A stretch of DNA of 64,000 nucleotides. Source: Bin127 sp965203505 (lineage in GTDB: Bacteria > Chloroflexota > Dehalococcoidia > Lucifugimonadales > Lucifugimonadaceae). Of this stretch, positions 15,416-23,816 are shown piece after piece. The position numbers and the translations under genes are program-made. The stretch is taken from NCBI GenBank assembly GCA_965203505.1, contig OZ241880.1:1860001-1924000 (forward strand). Reading direction: 5' to 3'. The notes under the pieces were generated by a model. It ran no database searches, had not been told where the DNA came from, and worked only from the letters and a program-made list of their open reading frames with translations. Position 1 is the first letter of the stretch, and each line of letters starts with the position of its first letter.

Positions 15416-18028
15416 ATGCAATTGAAAGACTACCAACGCGATGCACTCGAAGTTTTCGATGCATGGTTGAAACTGCTTGCCGATTCCTGGGAAGAATCCG
15501 ACAAAGCAACAACAGCGTTGCGCGACATCGGTATCTCTCCAACACCTGAGCAAGCCAACTTTCCGAAGCTAGCTTGGGAGAAGTTGCGGGGACAGGGACA
15601 GTTGCCTCTTACCAGCGTCAACACTCCTTACGTTAGCCGAACAATCGGCGAAAGCGACGATGGCGAACCGTTGCCACACGTCTGTTTGAAGGTACCGACT
15701 GGCGGGGGAAAGACTCTCATGGCGGCTGCAACGGTCGAGAGATATTTCAGGAAAGCGACCAATCCGACTGGATTGTTGCTGTGGATTGTCCCATCTCGCG
15801 CGATTTACGAGCAGACCAAGGCTTCGCTATGGAATCGCGAGCATCCGTACCGTCAAATGTTGGAGCGTGCGTGCGGAGGTAGGGTCAAAGTGCTTGAGAA
15901 AGACAGCGATTTCACTTCTCGCGATTTTGAAAACTACCTTTGTGTGATGTTGTTGATGCTGCCGTCGACAAACCGACAAAAGGGACGCGATTTTCTGCGG
16001 ATGTTTCGAGACAGCGGCCGGTATCCCGGATTCTTTCCGGAGGAAGGCGATCTGCTCGCAGAAGGACGGTTCCAAACGGACCATCCTACCCTAGAGCGCG
16101 ATCCCGCGTACGACTTGGTCAAACACAGTCTCTTCAACGTCTTCAAGATATGTCGTCCAATCGTCATACTCGACGAAGCGCATAAAGCATATGGCACGAA
16201 GATCGAAAGATCGCGTGAATACGCCCGAGCGATCAACCGGATGGATCCTCGGTTAGTGATCGAACTGTCGGCAACTCCGAAACACGAAATCAGTAATGTA
16301 CTCGTAGACATTAACGGCGAGAAACTTCAAAACGAGCAGATGATCAAGTTGCCAATTGAGGTCACTACGCGCGTCGGCATTGACGATTGGCGGAGCACCC
16401 TTAATCGTGCGCAAGAGAAATTGAACCAACTTGCCGGCGAAGCCAGCGAATTGGAAGCCGCTGAAGGGCGCTATGTTCGTCCTATTGGGCTTGTTCGCGT
16501 CAAATATACAGGGAAAAACCAACGCAACGGCTTTGACGTCCACGCCGAGGATGTTCGCGAACATCTAATTGGTCAAGGCGAGGCCGACGAATCAGTGCGC
16601 GTAAAGTCGGCCCAAGTCGATGAACTTGGGCGTGAAAACTTGCTGGATTCAACGAATCGCTCTCAAGTGCGTTGGATCATCACCAAAGACGCGCTCAAAG
16701 AAGGATGGGATTGCAGTTTCGCCTATGTCCTGGTTCTGCTGGATAACACGCAAGCCAGGACAGCTCTTACCCAAATGGTCGGACGTGTGCTCAGGATGCC
16801 GGACGCCCGAGCCACCGACAACGACGCGCTCGATCGTTGCTACGTGTTTTGCCACAACGTTGATGTCGGAAACGCGATCGAAAACGTCCGTCGCGGTTTG
16901 GAACACGAAGGACTAGGCGATCTGCGTGGTGTGGTGACTCATGATGGGCAATCCGAATTGAAGCAAGTTTCACTTAACCGTCGACTGGAATTGCGCGGTC
17001 AGAGCATCTACTTGCCAAAGGTTTTGCATCGCAACGAGGACAGAGACCCTGAATGGCGAGATCTGGATTACGAAAAAGATATCTTGGCGAGCATCGACTG
17101 GGACACAATCGAAATTGGCGATATACAAAGCGCCTTTGGAGATTCCGCGCGTGAGCGAACTTCATACGTTGATTTGAAAGATCAAGTTACCAATCACGTC
17201 GACCGGGAAATAGAGATCGACAAGACTTTAGAAATCACTTATTTCGCGCGGCGGTTGTCCAGCGAAGTGCCGAATCCGTGGCGCGCTGCCGAACTTGCGA
17301 ATTCCGCTCTGGCGCGACTGAAGGAGGAAGGTCAGGACGAAGAGGCACTGTTCGACCAACGGGCGAACCTCGCCCAACGTATGCGAGAGGACATTCAAGC
17401 CTCGATTGACGAGGCTGCCGAGACGATCTTCAAGCATAAGTTGAAGAACAGTGAAATACGGTTCAGTCTGGACACCGACAGAGCTAACTACAAAGTTCCG
17501 GAAGTCCTCCAAGTAGCGGTTCCTGAAGATTCTCCGTTTTTGAGCGGATCAAGCGGTTATATACAGAAGTACCTGTTCGATACGCCTTACGACTGCGAAT
17601 TCGACTCTGATTTGGAACGCCGTTTCGCGCGCTACCTAGACGACCTCTCGGCAATCAAATGGTGGCATCGCGTCGCCGCCCGTCAGCGCGGCGAATACTT
17701 CCTACGAGGTTGGAGGCAAAACCGAATCTTTCCAGATTTCGTCGCCGTCGCGGAGCAACCGATCGAGAACAAGGATCAACCAGCGTTACAGCAAGTGCTC
17801 ATCTATGAGACCAAAGGAGATCATCTGCAAAATCTGGATGACACCGAATACAAAGAAAAAGTGCTCAGTCTCTTGGAGAACGCGTTGTCCGACGACAAAA
17901 CCCTATCGGATGGCGGCGAAGAATTTGGCGAGATGACTATCAGAAGCGGACGACCAAGCGGCGCATTCCGCATCGTCTCGGCACAGCGTTTCAAAGAAGC
18001 GGTAATGGGCACTTACGCTGGCGAATAG
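15416..18028 (+). CDS. res: Type III restriction helicase-nuclease (Res)
   Basis: An 870-residue SF2 helicase/endonuclease subunit. Walker A is PTGGGKTL (94-101), motif II is DEAH (253-256), motif III is SATP, and motif VI is QMVGRVLRMP. The C-terminal nuclease core is P773-D774 with E798-x-K800 (IFPDF...LIYETKGDHL). With Mod it would translocate on or slide along DNA and cut between two unmethylated sites in inverse orientation. It starts with ATG 20 bases after mod, so the two are an operon. If mod is off, Res should be harmless because Res needs Mod for target recognition. The reading frame is intact. Confidence 0.93.
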   Translation: MQLKDYQRDALEVFDAWLKLLADSWEESDKATTALRDIGISPTPEQANFPKLAWEKLRGQGQLPLTSVNTPYVSRTIGESDDGEPLPHVCLKVPTGGGKTLMAAATVERYFRKATNPTGLLLWIVPSRAIYEQTKASLWNREHPYRQMLERACGGRVKVLEKDSDFTSRDFENYLCVMLLMLPSTNRQKGRDFLRMFRDSGRYPGFFPEEGDLLAEGRFQTDHPTLERDPAYDLVKHSLFNVFKICRPIVILDEAHKAYGTKIERSREYARAINRMDPRLVIELSATPKHEISNVLVDINGEKLQNEQMIKLPIEVTTRVGIDDWRSTLNRAQEKLNQLAGEASELEAAEGRYVRPIGLVRVKYTGKNQRNGFDVHAEDVREHLIGQGEADESVRVKSAQVDELGRENLLDSTNRSQVRWIITKDALKEGWDCSFAYVLVLLDNTQARTALTQMVGRVLRMPDARATDNDALDRCYVFCHNVDVGNAIENVRRGLEHEGLGDLRGVVTHDGQSELKQVSLNRRLELRGQSIYLPKVLHRNEDRDPEWRDLDYEKDILASIDWDTIEIGDIQSAFGDSARERTSYVDLKDQVTNHVDREIEIDKTLEITYFARRLSSEVPNPWRAAELANSALARLKEEGQDEEALFDQRANLAQRMREDIQASIDEAAETIFKHKLKNSEIRFSLDTDRANYKVPEVLQVAVPEDSPFLSGSSGYIQKYLFDTPYDCEFDSDLERRFARYLDDLSAIKWWHRVAARQRGEYFLRGWRQNRIFPDFVAVAEQPIENKDQPALQQVLIYETKGDHLQNLDDTEYKEKVLSLLENALSDDKTLSDGGEEFGEMTIRSGRPSGAFRIVSAQRFKEAVMGTYAGE

Positions 18029-18062
18029 GCTCGGTAATCGTGAGGACTAACAAGCTAAGGAA

Positions 18063-18094
18063 GTCAAGCAATTGGCGATTGACCGATGCTTGAC
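18063..18094. terminator. hairpin between convergent genes
   Basis: GTCAAGCA at 18063-18070 pairs perfectly with TGCTTGAC at 18087-18094 around a 16-base loop. It lies 34 bases after the res stop and 19 bases before the end of the convergent protease gene, where a shared terminator is expected. There is no clear T-run, so the call rests on symmetry and position. Confidence 0.45.
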
Positions 18095-18112
18095 GAAGGC
18101 CAGTTTGGTGTT

Positions 18113-18493
18113 CTACTTCACTGGTTCGATGCTTACGGGACCGTCTGGTACGGCTCGGATGTGAATGTCGTGGTCTCTTAGCATCTTCATTCCGATTAGT
18201 GGGTCGCCGTCCGATTCGAGAACTTTGACCTCTCGCATATGACCGTCCCAATCGATCGAAGCCGCGTAGACAACCAGTTTCGTTGTTTGGCCGTTCGCCA
18301 AAACGAGGCTTTCTTCATATTCGGGGCGTAAACCTAGCGCTCGTATCGCGTGAGGTGGAAGCGTCAAGAACTCCGAAAATCCAGTGTCTATTACCGCTTG
18401 AACGCGTGCCCTCATGGAGGACCGACCATAGACAAAGACCTCTGTAACGGCTCTGAGGATCGAGCCGTGGGCGTCTACTCTACCAACGACCAT
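18113..18493 (-). CDS. clan AA retropepsin-like aspartic protease
   Basis: A 126-residue protein with the single-lobed aspartic protease pattern: catalytic ALxDTG-like segment VIDTGFSEFLTLPPHAI and the late hydrophobic-Gly segment PLIGMKMLRD. Such proteins work as dimers, like retroviral proteases. Its start overlaps the small upstream gene by 19 bases, so the two are a coupled pair. Similar two-gene pairs recur in many genomes near defence or toxin-antitoxin loci, which hints at a regulatory or toxin-like role; that is inference. Target proteins are unknown. Confidence 0.72.
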   Translation of the reverse strand: MVVGRVDAHGSILRAVTEVFVYGRSSMRARVQAVIDTGFSEFLTLPPHAIRALGLRPEYEESLVLANGQTTKLVVYAASIDWDGHMREVKVLESDGDPLIGMKMLRDHDIHIRAVPDGPVSIEPVK

Positions 18494-18759
18494 GAGCCGG
18501 GTGTAGGCGGCGCATACCCGATATAACCGACCGTATACGATCCATGTAGCATACCGAAAATACGTGCGTTTGGGCGACGTTTACGCAAAGCGCGCGCAGT
18601 CGCCAGCCCTTCTTCGCCGAGTTCGTAGTCACCGGAATTGACATCGATTGCGAGGTACATACCGAGTTGATCGTCGGTTAGTTCGTGCTTGATGACGTTT
18701 TCGTAGAGCTGTTTGGCTTTCTCGAAGGTTTCGTCTTTGGGGCTATGTGTGTGAACCAT
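18475..18759 (-). CDS. small partner of the aspartic protease, unknown
   Basis: A 94-residue acidic protein (FEKAKQLYENVIKHEL, then MYLAIDVNSGDYELGEEGLA) that I know as a common upstream neighbour of clan AA protease genes but without an assigned function. The AIDV-x-SGDY-x-x-GEE block is the conserved part. It comes first in the pair and overlaps the protease start. Stoichiometric control of the protease, as antitoxin or substrate, would fit the arrangement. Upstream (18760-18980) no gene is seen. Confidence 0.62.
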   Translation of the reverse strand: MVHTHSPKDETFEKAKQLYENVIKHELTDDQLGMYLAIDVNSGDYELGEEGLATARALRKRRPNARIFGMLHGSYTVGYIGYAPPTPGSWSLVE

Positions 18760-18981
18760 GACAAGATATCCTCTTGTGCCAAGATATTACCATATATATG
18801 CTATTTTAAGTGGTCTTGTCGGCTCAAGTTGCGGGTGGCACAGGTCTGTAGATACAACAGCCACCACCGCATGTGGTAGATTCACCTAGAGCGTGGATAG
18901 GCGCTCGGGGTGTGAGTTCCGAGGGCGAACTCTACTTCCCGGCGCTGCACAGGAACATCTTCGAGGAGTTAAGGCAGCAAC

Positions 18982-19077
18982 ATGATCCCAGTGCTGATAG
19001 CGATTGTCGTCGCTTTCTTTATCGCGGGCCTGATCTGGCTCTTTGTGGAGTGGACGTCGGAAAAAGATCCGGCCTAG
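18982..19077 (+). CDS. 31-residue single-pass membrane microprotein
   Basis: A small frame from ATG 18982 to TAG 19075-19077 encodes 31 residues: a membrane segment (PVLIAIVVAFFIAGLIWLFV, residues 3-22) and a short charged tail WTSEKDPA. AAGG at 18971-18974, seven bases before the ATG, is a fair ribosome binding site. The composition is that of real membrane microproteins rather than chance. There is no homologue I can name. It lies alone between the protease pair and the CysO-like gene. Confidence 0.5.
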   Translation: MIPVLIAIVVAFFIAGLIWLFVEWTSEKDPA

Positions 19078-19212
19078 ACATATTCTGACTACTCTCGCTG
19101 GGTTCGACCCGGTGCGATCGGCGATGCTCATCGTCTAGAATCATCTCTCAGCATCGAGAAGCGAACTTGGACGCCGTGTGTTGCGGCGGTGATTGACGGA
19201 GTAACAGACAGA

Positions 19213-19488
19213 ATGGCAGTTTCAGTTAAGATTCCGACACCGTTGCGGCGGTTGACCGAGCAGCAGTCTACGGTAAGCGCCGACGGAGGCGACGTGGCGG
19301 CGATGATTGAATCGTTGGACGGATCGTTCCCCGGTATCAAGGCGCGACTGTGCGACGACGGCGGAGAGTTGCGTCATTTTGTCAACATCTACGTCAACGG
19401 TGAAGACATCAGGTATATGGATGGAACCGCAACTGCCCTATCGAGCGGCGATGAGGTCAGTATCGTTCCAGCCGTTGCCGGAGGGTAG
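19213..19488 (+). CDS. cysO: CysO-like ubiquitin-fold sulfur carrier protein
   Basis: A 91-residue beta-grasp protein of the MoaD/ThiS family ending in the diglycine VPAVAGG needed for thiocarboxylation. The pattern SVKIPTPLRR...RHFVNIYVNGEDIR...SGDEVSIVPAVAGG resembles Mycobacterium CysO more than MoaD. CysO donates sulfur to O-phosphoserine through CysM, and the Mec protease releases cysteine. Neither partner nor an E1-like activator is next to it here. The ATG at 19213 fits the family start; a GTG at 19189 would add eight residues. It is convergent with aroB. Confidence 0.8.
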   Translation: MAVSVKIPTPLRRLTEQQSTVSADGGDVAAMIESLDGSFPGIKARLCDDGGELRHFVNIYVNGEDIRYMDGTATALSSGDEVSIVPAVAGG

Positions 19489-19506
19489 TCACCTTCTCAC
19501 CTTAGC

Positions 19507-19526
19507 CTTCCCTCGTCAAGAGGGAG
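19507..19526. terminator. hairpin between cysO and aroB
   Basis: TTCCCTC (19508-19514) pairs with GAGGGAG (19520-19526) around GTCAA, with one T-G wobble at the base. It lies between the convergent cysO and aroB ends and overlaps the aroB stop. It could end both transcripts, but T-tracts are weak. Confidence 0.4.
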
Positions 19527-20640
19527 AAGACAATACGTCGTTCAATGCGGCACGCACAGTTTTTGAAGGTACGTCGCGGCTCGTGGTGGAGCGCCCTGCC
19601 CCTCTGAGCAAAACCCACCTGATTTTGCCGCCACGCGATTTTTTGTCTGATGCAGTCGCTTGAATCAATGCTTCGGGATCTACGCCGCTCAAAGTAACGG
19701 GCAGTTCGAATCTCTGCAACAGCGCACGTTGGCGATCCACCAACTCTTCAGAAATTAGTCCCATTCGGCGTGAGATACCGGCGGCGATCATCATGCCAAT
19801 GCTGACAGCCTCACCGTGCAGGTACGTGCCATATTCGGTGACCGCCTCGATGGCGTGGCCGAATGTGTGGCCGTAGTTCAGCAATACGCGATCATTTCCA
19901 GTTTCGAACTCGTCTGCGGAAACGATCTCGGCTTTGATTTCCGCGGAGCGGCGGATGACGGGTTCGACGAGCCCGCCGGACAGTGCTGCCAAGTCTTCTG
20001 CGTTGGCTTCGAAGGTGTCTAACAGGTCGACGTCAAGGATCAACGCTTGCTTGATGGCCTCGGCCCAACCCGCAGCTAACTCCCGGCGCGGCAATGTGTC
20101 TAGGAAGTCGATATCGTGAACAACCAGGCGCGGTTGTTTGAAAGCGCCTACCAAGTTCTTGCCTATGGGCAAGTTGACCGCGGTTTTACCGCCGATGGAG
20201 GCATCGACCATAGCAGCTAGAGACGTCGGGACATGGACAACTGGCACGCCGCGCAACCAAGTACCTGCCACGAACCCGACCAAATCGGTCGTCACGCCAC
20301 CTCCCATAGCGACGAGGCAGTCGATACGTTCAGCGCGTTGTTCGCCGAGCCACTCCCAGACCTTGGCAGCAGTTTCGATATTCTTGGCCGCCTCGCCTAA
20401 TTCCAGTATGAGTGCGTGGGTTTCAAAGCCACCGCGCTCCAACGCTTCGTGCACGCGGCGGACCAACAGCGGAAACATCGAATAATCGGCTATCAGGAAT
20501 GCGCGACCTCCTAGACCGGCGTTACGCATCTCTGGCCCGATACCCTCGACAGCGCCGCGTGACACCATGATGCGGTAGTCACCTTGGGACGTTCTGACCG
20601 TGGCCGCAGGTTCGGTGGTTGTGCGAAGGGAATCAAGCAT
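19516..20640 (-). CDS. aroB: 3-dehydroquinate synthase
   Basis: A 374-residue NAD- and metal-dependent enzyme that cyclises DAHP to 3-dehydroquinate, step two of the shikimate pathway. The NAD-binding GGGVTTDLVGFVAGTWLRG, the VPTSLAAMVDASIGGKTAVN active-site block, and the metal ligands in WAEAIKQ, NYGHTFGHAIE and YLHGEAVSIGM are all present. It is last in the aroE-C-K-B run and its ATG overlaps the aroK stop by eight bases. Length is slightly above the usual 350-365. Confidence 0.95.
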   Translation of the reverse strand: MLDSLRTTTEPAATVRTSQGDYRIMVSRGAVEGIGPEMRNAGLGGRAFLIADYSMFPLLVRRVHEALERGGFETHALILELGEAAKNIETAAKVWEWLGEQRAERIDCLVAMGGGVTTDLVGFVAGTWLRGVPVVHVPTSLAAMVDASIGGKTAVNLPIGKNLVGAFKQPRLVVHDIDFLDTLPRRELAAGWAEAIKQALILDVDLLDTFEANAEDLAALSGGLVEPVIRRSAEIKAEIVSADEFETGNDRVLLNYGHTFGHAIEAVTEYGTYLHGEAVSIGMMIAAGISRRMGLISEELVDRQRALLQRFELPVTLSGVDPEALIQATASDKKSRGGKIRWVLLRGAGRSTTSRDVPSKTVRAALNDVLSSPS

Positions 20641-21202
20641 TGGGGTTGAGTTCGGTTCGTGAATCGCCCGAGTTTATTTCGTTCCAAGCTCTCTGGATGG
20701 CTTCGGCGACCTGTCTGTGCGAGAGGCCTTCGGTGTCTATTGTCGTGTCGGCACAAGAGTAGGCATCGTCTCGTTCGGCTAGCAAGTTGGCCACGCGTTG
20801 TTCGGGAGCGTTGTCACCGAGAAGTGGGCGCAGGGTCCTGTTTCGGCTCTGCCGCGTCGTCAATCTTTCGTGGATAGTTTGAGGCGTCGCTGTCAGGAGG
20901 ATGATCATGCCGCTGGCACGCATAATCTCCCGGTTGACCTCCATTACCGGCACTCCGCCACCAGTGGAGACGACCCGACTGGTTTTTTCGGACAGTTCCC
21001 GCAGGATGCCTGTTTCGATCTTTCGGAACTCGTCTTCACCGTCCTGCTCAAAAATCTCAGGGATCGATTTCTGCGTGCGGTACTCGATGAGATCGTCCAT
21101 ATCAACGAATGGGAGTCTCAACAGCTCGGCGGCGCGTATTCCACTAAGTGACTTGCCAGTTCCTGAGAAACCGATCAGGTAGATATTGCCCTTCGGTTTC
21201 AC
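20633..21202 (-). CDS. aroK: shikimate kinase
   Basis: A 189-residue P-loop kinase that phosphorylates shikimate. Walker A is GFSGTGKS near residues 10-17, the shikimate-binding Asp is in FVDMDDLIE, and the STGGGVP loop follows; RxxxR lid residues lie in SRNRTLRPLL. The GTG at 21202 overlaps the aroC stop (GTGA) and starts just before the fold. The longer frame to 21352 runs through aroC and is arginine-rich, so it is not used. Confidence 0.94.
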   Translation of the reverse strand: MKPKGNIYLIGFSGTGKSLSGIRAAELLRLPFVDMDDLIEYRTQKSIPEIFEQDGEDEFRKIETGILRELSEKTSRVVSTGGGVPVMEVNREIMRASGMIILLTATPQTIHERLTTRQSRNRTLRPLLGDNAPEQRVANLLAERDDAYSCADTTIDTEGLSHRQVAEAIQRAWNEINSGDSRTELNPNA

Positions 21203-22395
21203 CCTGAGGCGTTGGCTCCTACGCCGAACTCTTGGTGGGAAGCGATGTAGGCGTCGTAGTTTCGGCGCGTTTCGGCGATCGAATCTCCGCCGAATTTCTC
21301 TAAGAAGGCATCGGCCAAGACCAAAGCCATCATGGCTTCGCCGATGGGACATGCGCGGGCGATTTGGCAGATGTCTGATCGGTTATATGCTGCCTCGATA
21401 ACTTCGCCGGTGTTGATGTCGATGCTGGGCAACGGCCGTGTCATCGTCGCGATGGGTTTGACAGCAACGTGAACTACAACTGGGTTGCCGTTCGACATTC
21501 CGCCTTCGATACCGCCGGCGTGGTTGGTCAGTTGCTTGAAGCGGCGGGGATCGGACGGATCCGGGACGATTACGTCGTGGACATCTCTGCCCCAGCGCGC
21601 GGTGTTGTCGAAGCCGAATCCGACTTCGACGCCTTTGACGGCGTTGATGCTGACCATCGCTTGGGCCAAGCGACCATCAAGCTTGCGGTCCCACATGACG
21701 TGGCTGCCAAGTCCGACAGGTACTCCGAAGGCGATTATCTCCATGACGCCACCGATCGTCGTTCGCTCTCTTTTGGCGTGATCGATGGCAGCGCGGAATC
21801 TTTCGTCTGCATCGGCATCCCATGTCCGAACCTCGGATGCTTCGACTGCGTCCCAATCGATGTCTGCGGGATCGATCACGGGAGCCTTCTCGGCGCCACA
21901 TCTGATGACATGCGATTTGATTTCGATACCAAACTGCTCGAGGACGCGGCGGGCGACCGTTGAAGCGGCGACGCGTGCTGCGGTTTCGCGCGCGGAGGCG
22001 CGTTCAAGCACGTTACGTACGTCATGATGCATATATTTGAGCGCGCCTGGAAAGTCAGCGTGACCGGGGACGATACGCGTGTGGGTCTTTTTGTCGATGT
22101 CGTCGCCAACTGCCGCGACGGACATGGCATCAGTCCAGTTTGCGAAGTCTTTGTTTTCGATCCACATCGCGATGGGCGACCCCAAAGCTTCGCCATGGCG
22201 CACTCCCCCACGTATCACCGCCCGATCCTTCTCGATCTTCATCCGACCGCCAGAGCCGTAGCCCTTCTGTCGTCGCGCCATTTGTTCCTCGACGTAGTCT
22301 TCGTCGATCGGGAGTCCGGCCGGAACACCTTCAACAATGACGGTCAATCCAGGACCGTGAGATTCGCCCGCGGTGAGGTATCTGAAGCGAGTCAT
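21199..22395 (-). CDS. aroC: chorismate synthase
   Basis: A 398-residue FMN-dependent lyase making chorismate from EPSP. Signatures are GESHGPGL near the N-terminus, HHDVRNVLERASARETAARVAA in the middle and GGIEGGMSNGNPVVVHVAVKPIAT. The ATG at 22395 directly abuts the aroE stop, and its own stop overlaps aroK, so translation is coupled. No aroA (EPSP synthase) or aroD/Q is in this cluster; those steps must be encoded elsewhere. The large FMN-binding type is implied by length. Confidence 0.95.
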   Translation of the reverse strand: MTRFRYLTAGESHGPGLTVIVEGVPAGLPIDEDYVEEQMARRQKGYGSGGRMKIEKDRAVIRGGVRHGEALGSPIAMWIENKDFANWTDAMSVAAVGDDIDKKTHTRIVPGHADFPGALKYMHHDVRNVLERASARETAARVAASTVARRVLEQFGIEIKSHVIRCGAEKAPVIDPADIDWDAVEASEVRTWDADADERFRAAIDHAKRERTTIGGVMEIIAFGVPVGLGSHVMWDRKLDGRLAQAMVSINAVKGVEVGFGFDNTARWGRDVHDVIVPDPSDPRRFKQLTNHAGGIEGGMSNGNPVVVHVAVKPIATMTRPLPSIDINTGEVIEAAYNRSDICQIARACPIGEAMMALVLADAFLEKFGGDSIAETRRNYDAYIASHQEFGVGANASG

Positions 22396-23243
22396 CAGGA
22401 AGTGGCTCGTCTCACTGCTTCAAACATTTCGTCGACCGGTGCCGGCTTGCCCGTCGCCAACTCGAAGCCTACAGCCCCTTGTAACAAGAGCATGGAGAAC
22501 CCTCGTAGAGGATTGGCCCCGGCTCTTTCGGCTTCTTTCAAAAACGGCGTCATCGGTGGAGCGTAGACAGCATCGTACGCGACGGCGTTCGGCGATATCG
22601 CGTCCGCGTTGACGGGCGTTGCGTCGGGCGCAGGACCGCCGTCCATGCCCATGGATGAGGTGTTTACGAGTAGGTCCGCCGACCTGGCGATTTCTTTCAG
22701 GCCCGGGTCGTCCAATCCGCAAGTTTCGATCTCCAAACCATCGCCAGAGAAGTCCGAGGCGAGACCTTCCGCCCTGGAAAGGGTGCGGTTGGCTATGGTC
22801 ATCGACGCCACGCCAGCGGATTTGAGTGCGTGGACGATAGCACGTGCCGCGCCGCCGGCACCGAAGACCACGGATGATTTTCCGGAGGGATCGCAATCGC
22901 CCAATTCGGTGAGGGCCCGTAGAAACCCCGGCGAGTCTGTATTGTGACCGGTTAGATGCCCGTTTTCGTTGATGATCCAGTTGACGGCGCCGACCGCGAC
23001 TGCTGTGTCTGCCAGTTCGTCGATCATGGGTATAACGGCTTGTTTGTGAGGCAGTGTCACGCAGCTGGCGAGGAAACCCTCGGCTCGGAAAGAATCGACT
23101 TTGGCGGGGAGATCGTCAGGATGCGTCGGCCATGCTTCGAATACCTCGTCAATGCCGTGATGTTGCAGCGCGGCGTTCTGAAAAACGGGCGATAGCGTGT
23201 GCCCCAATGGATAACCGATGATGCCGAAGTTGCTGTTGGTCAT
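22395..23243 (-). CDS. aroE: shikimate dehydrogenase
   Basis: A 282-residue NADPH-dependent dehydrogenase converting 3-dehydroshikimate to shikimate. The substrate-binding GYPLGHTLSP, the catalytic Lys in TLPHKQAV, the Asp in HNTDSPGF and the nucleotide-binding GAGGAARAIV are present. It is the first of four overlapping aro genes. A 132-base gap with a perfect 8-bp hairpin separates it from ruvX upstream, so it may have its own promoter. Confidence 0.95.
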   Translation of the reverse strand: MTNSNFGIIGYPLGHTLSPVFQNAALQHHGIDEVFEAWPTHPDDLPAKVDSFRAEGFLASCVTLPHKQAVIPMIDELADTAVAVGAVNWIINENGHLTGHNTDSPGFLRALTELGDCDPSGKSSVVFGAGGAARAIVHALKSAGVASMTIANRTLSRAEGLASDFSGDGLEIETCGLDDPGLKEIARSADLLVNTSSMGMDGGPAPDATPVNADAISPNAVAYDAVYAPPMTPFLKEAERAGANPLRGFSMLLLQGAVGFELATGKPAPVDEMFEAVRRATS

Positions 23244-23290
23244 TTGGGTTTTTCTGGTGGATATTCGAGGGCTTCGTCTTGATAAATGCT

Positions 23291-23310
23291 ATACGGAAGC
23301 AGTTCCGTAT
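23291..23310. terminator. hairpin between ruvX and aroE
   Basis: ATACGGAA (23291-23298) and TTCCGTAT (23303-23310) form a perfect 8-bp stem with a four-base loop, GCAG. On the plus strand it is followed by TTTT. On the minus strand, the direction of the flanking genes, no T-run follows. It may separate the alaS-ruvX and aro transcripts or act as an attenuator. Confidence 0.45.
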
Positions 23311-23375
23311 TTTGGACGCAGTGAACGATCAGTGATGGATCAATTTGGTGGCGCAATCAACGGCGTTCAACCAGC

Positions 23376-23816
23376 TCAATTGCCGTCGAGATACGACTGA
23401 AGGATGATGGCGGCGGCGGCAGAATCTACCCGGCCTTTGAGGCGTTGTCGCCTACGGGCGGGCGGTTCTACTTCGTTGAGTGCTCGTTCTGCTTCGATAG
23501 TGCTTAGGCGCTCATCGCGCGTAACGACCGGCACTTCTACGGTGGCTCTAAGTTGAGCAACGAACGAGATTGCTTCTCGACCCATATCGGACATGCTACC
23601 GTCCATGTGGAGAGGTACACCGACTACGATCTCAGTAACGTCTCGCTCGTGGACCAAATCTCTGATGCGGAGAAGGGCATCTTCAGTTGCGACTGCCTTT
23701 GAAGGCGAGGCGATCGTGCGAGATGGATCGGAGATGGCGAGGCCGACGCGTGCCATTCCGTAGTCGACTCCCATGCACCTGCCAGTGCGTTTTCGTCTGT
23801 GGATATCGGCGGTCAT
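23376..23816 (-). CDS. ruvX: putative pre-16S rRNA nuclease / Holliday junction resolvase-like YqgF
   Basis: A 146-residue RNase H-fold nuclease of the YqgF/RuvX family, which trims 16S rRNA precursors in E. coli. The first catalytic Asp is in MGVDYGMARVGLAISD; VVGVPLHMDGSMSDMG and VTRDERLSTIEAER match the family, as does the final Asp in KGRVDSAAAAIIL. The ATG overlaps the alaS stop by four bases. alaS-ruvX neighbours are common in bacteria. Confidence 0.93.
   Translation of the reverse strand: MTADIHRRKRTGRCMGVDYGMARVGLAISDPSRTIASPSKAVATEDALLRIRDLVHERDVTEIVVGVPLHMDGSMSDMGREAISFVAQLRATVEVPVVTRDERLSTIEAERALNEVEPPARRRQRLKGRVDSAAAAIILQSYLDGN

Noticed and set aside
18873..19088. 71-residue ORF around the microprotein
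   Set aside because: Composition is not protein-like; the 31-residue frame inside has a better start context and membrane helix.
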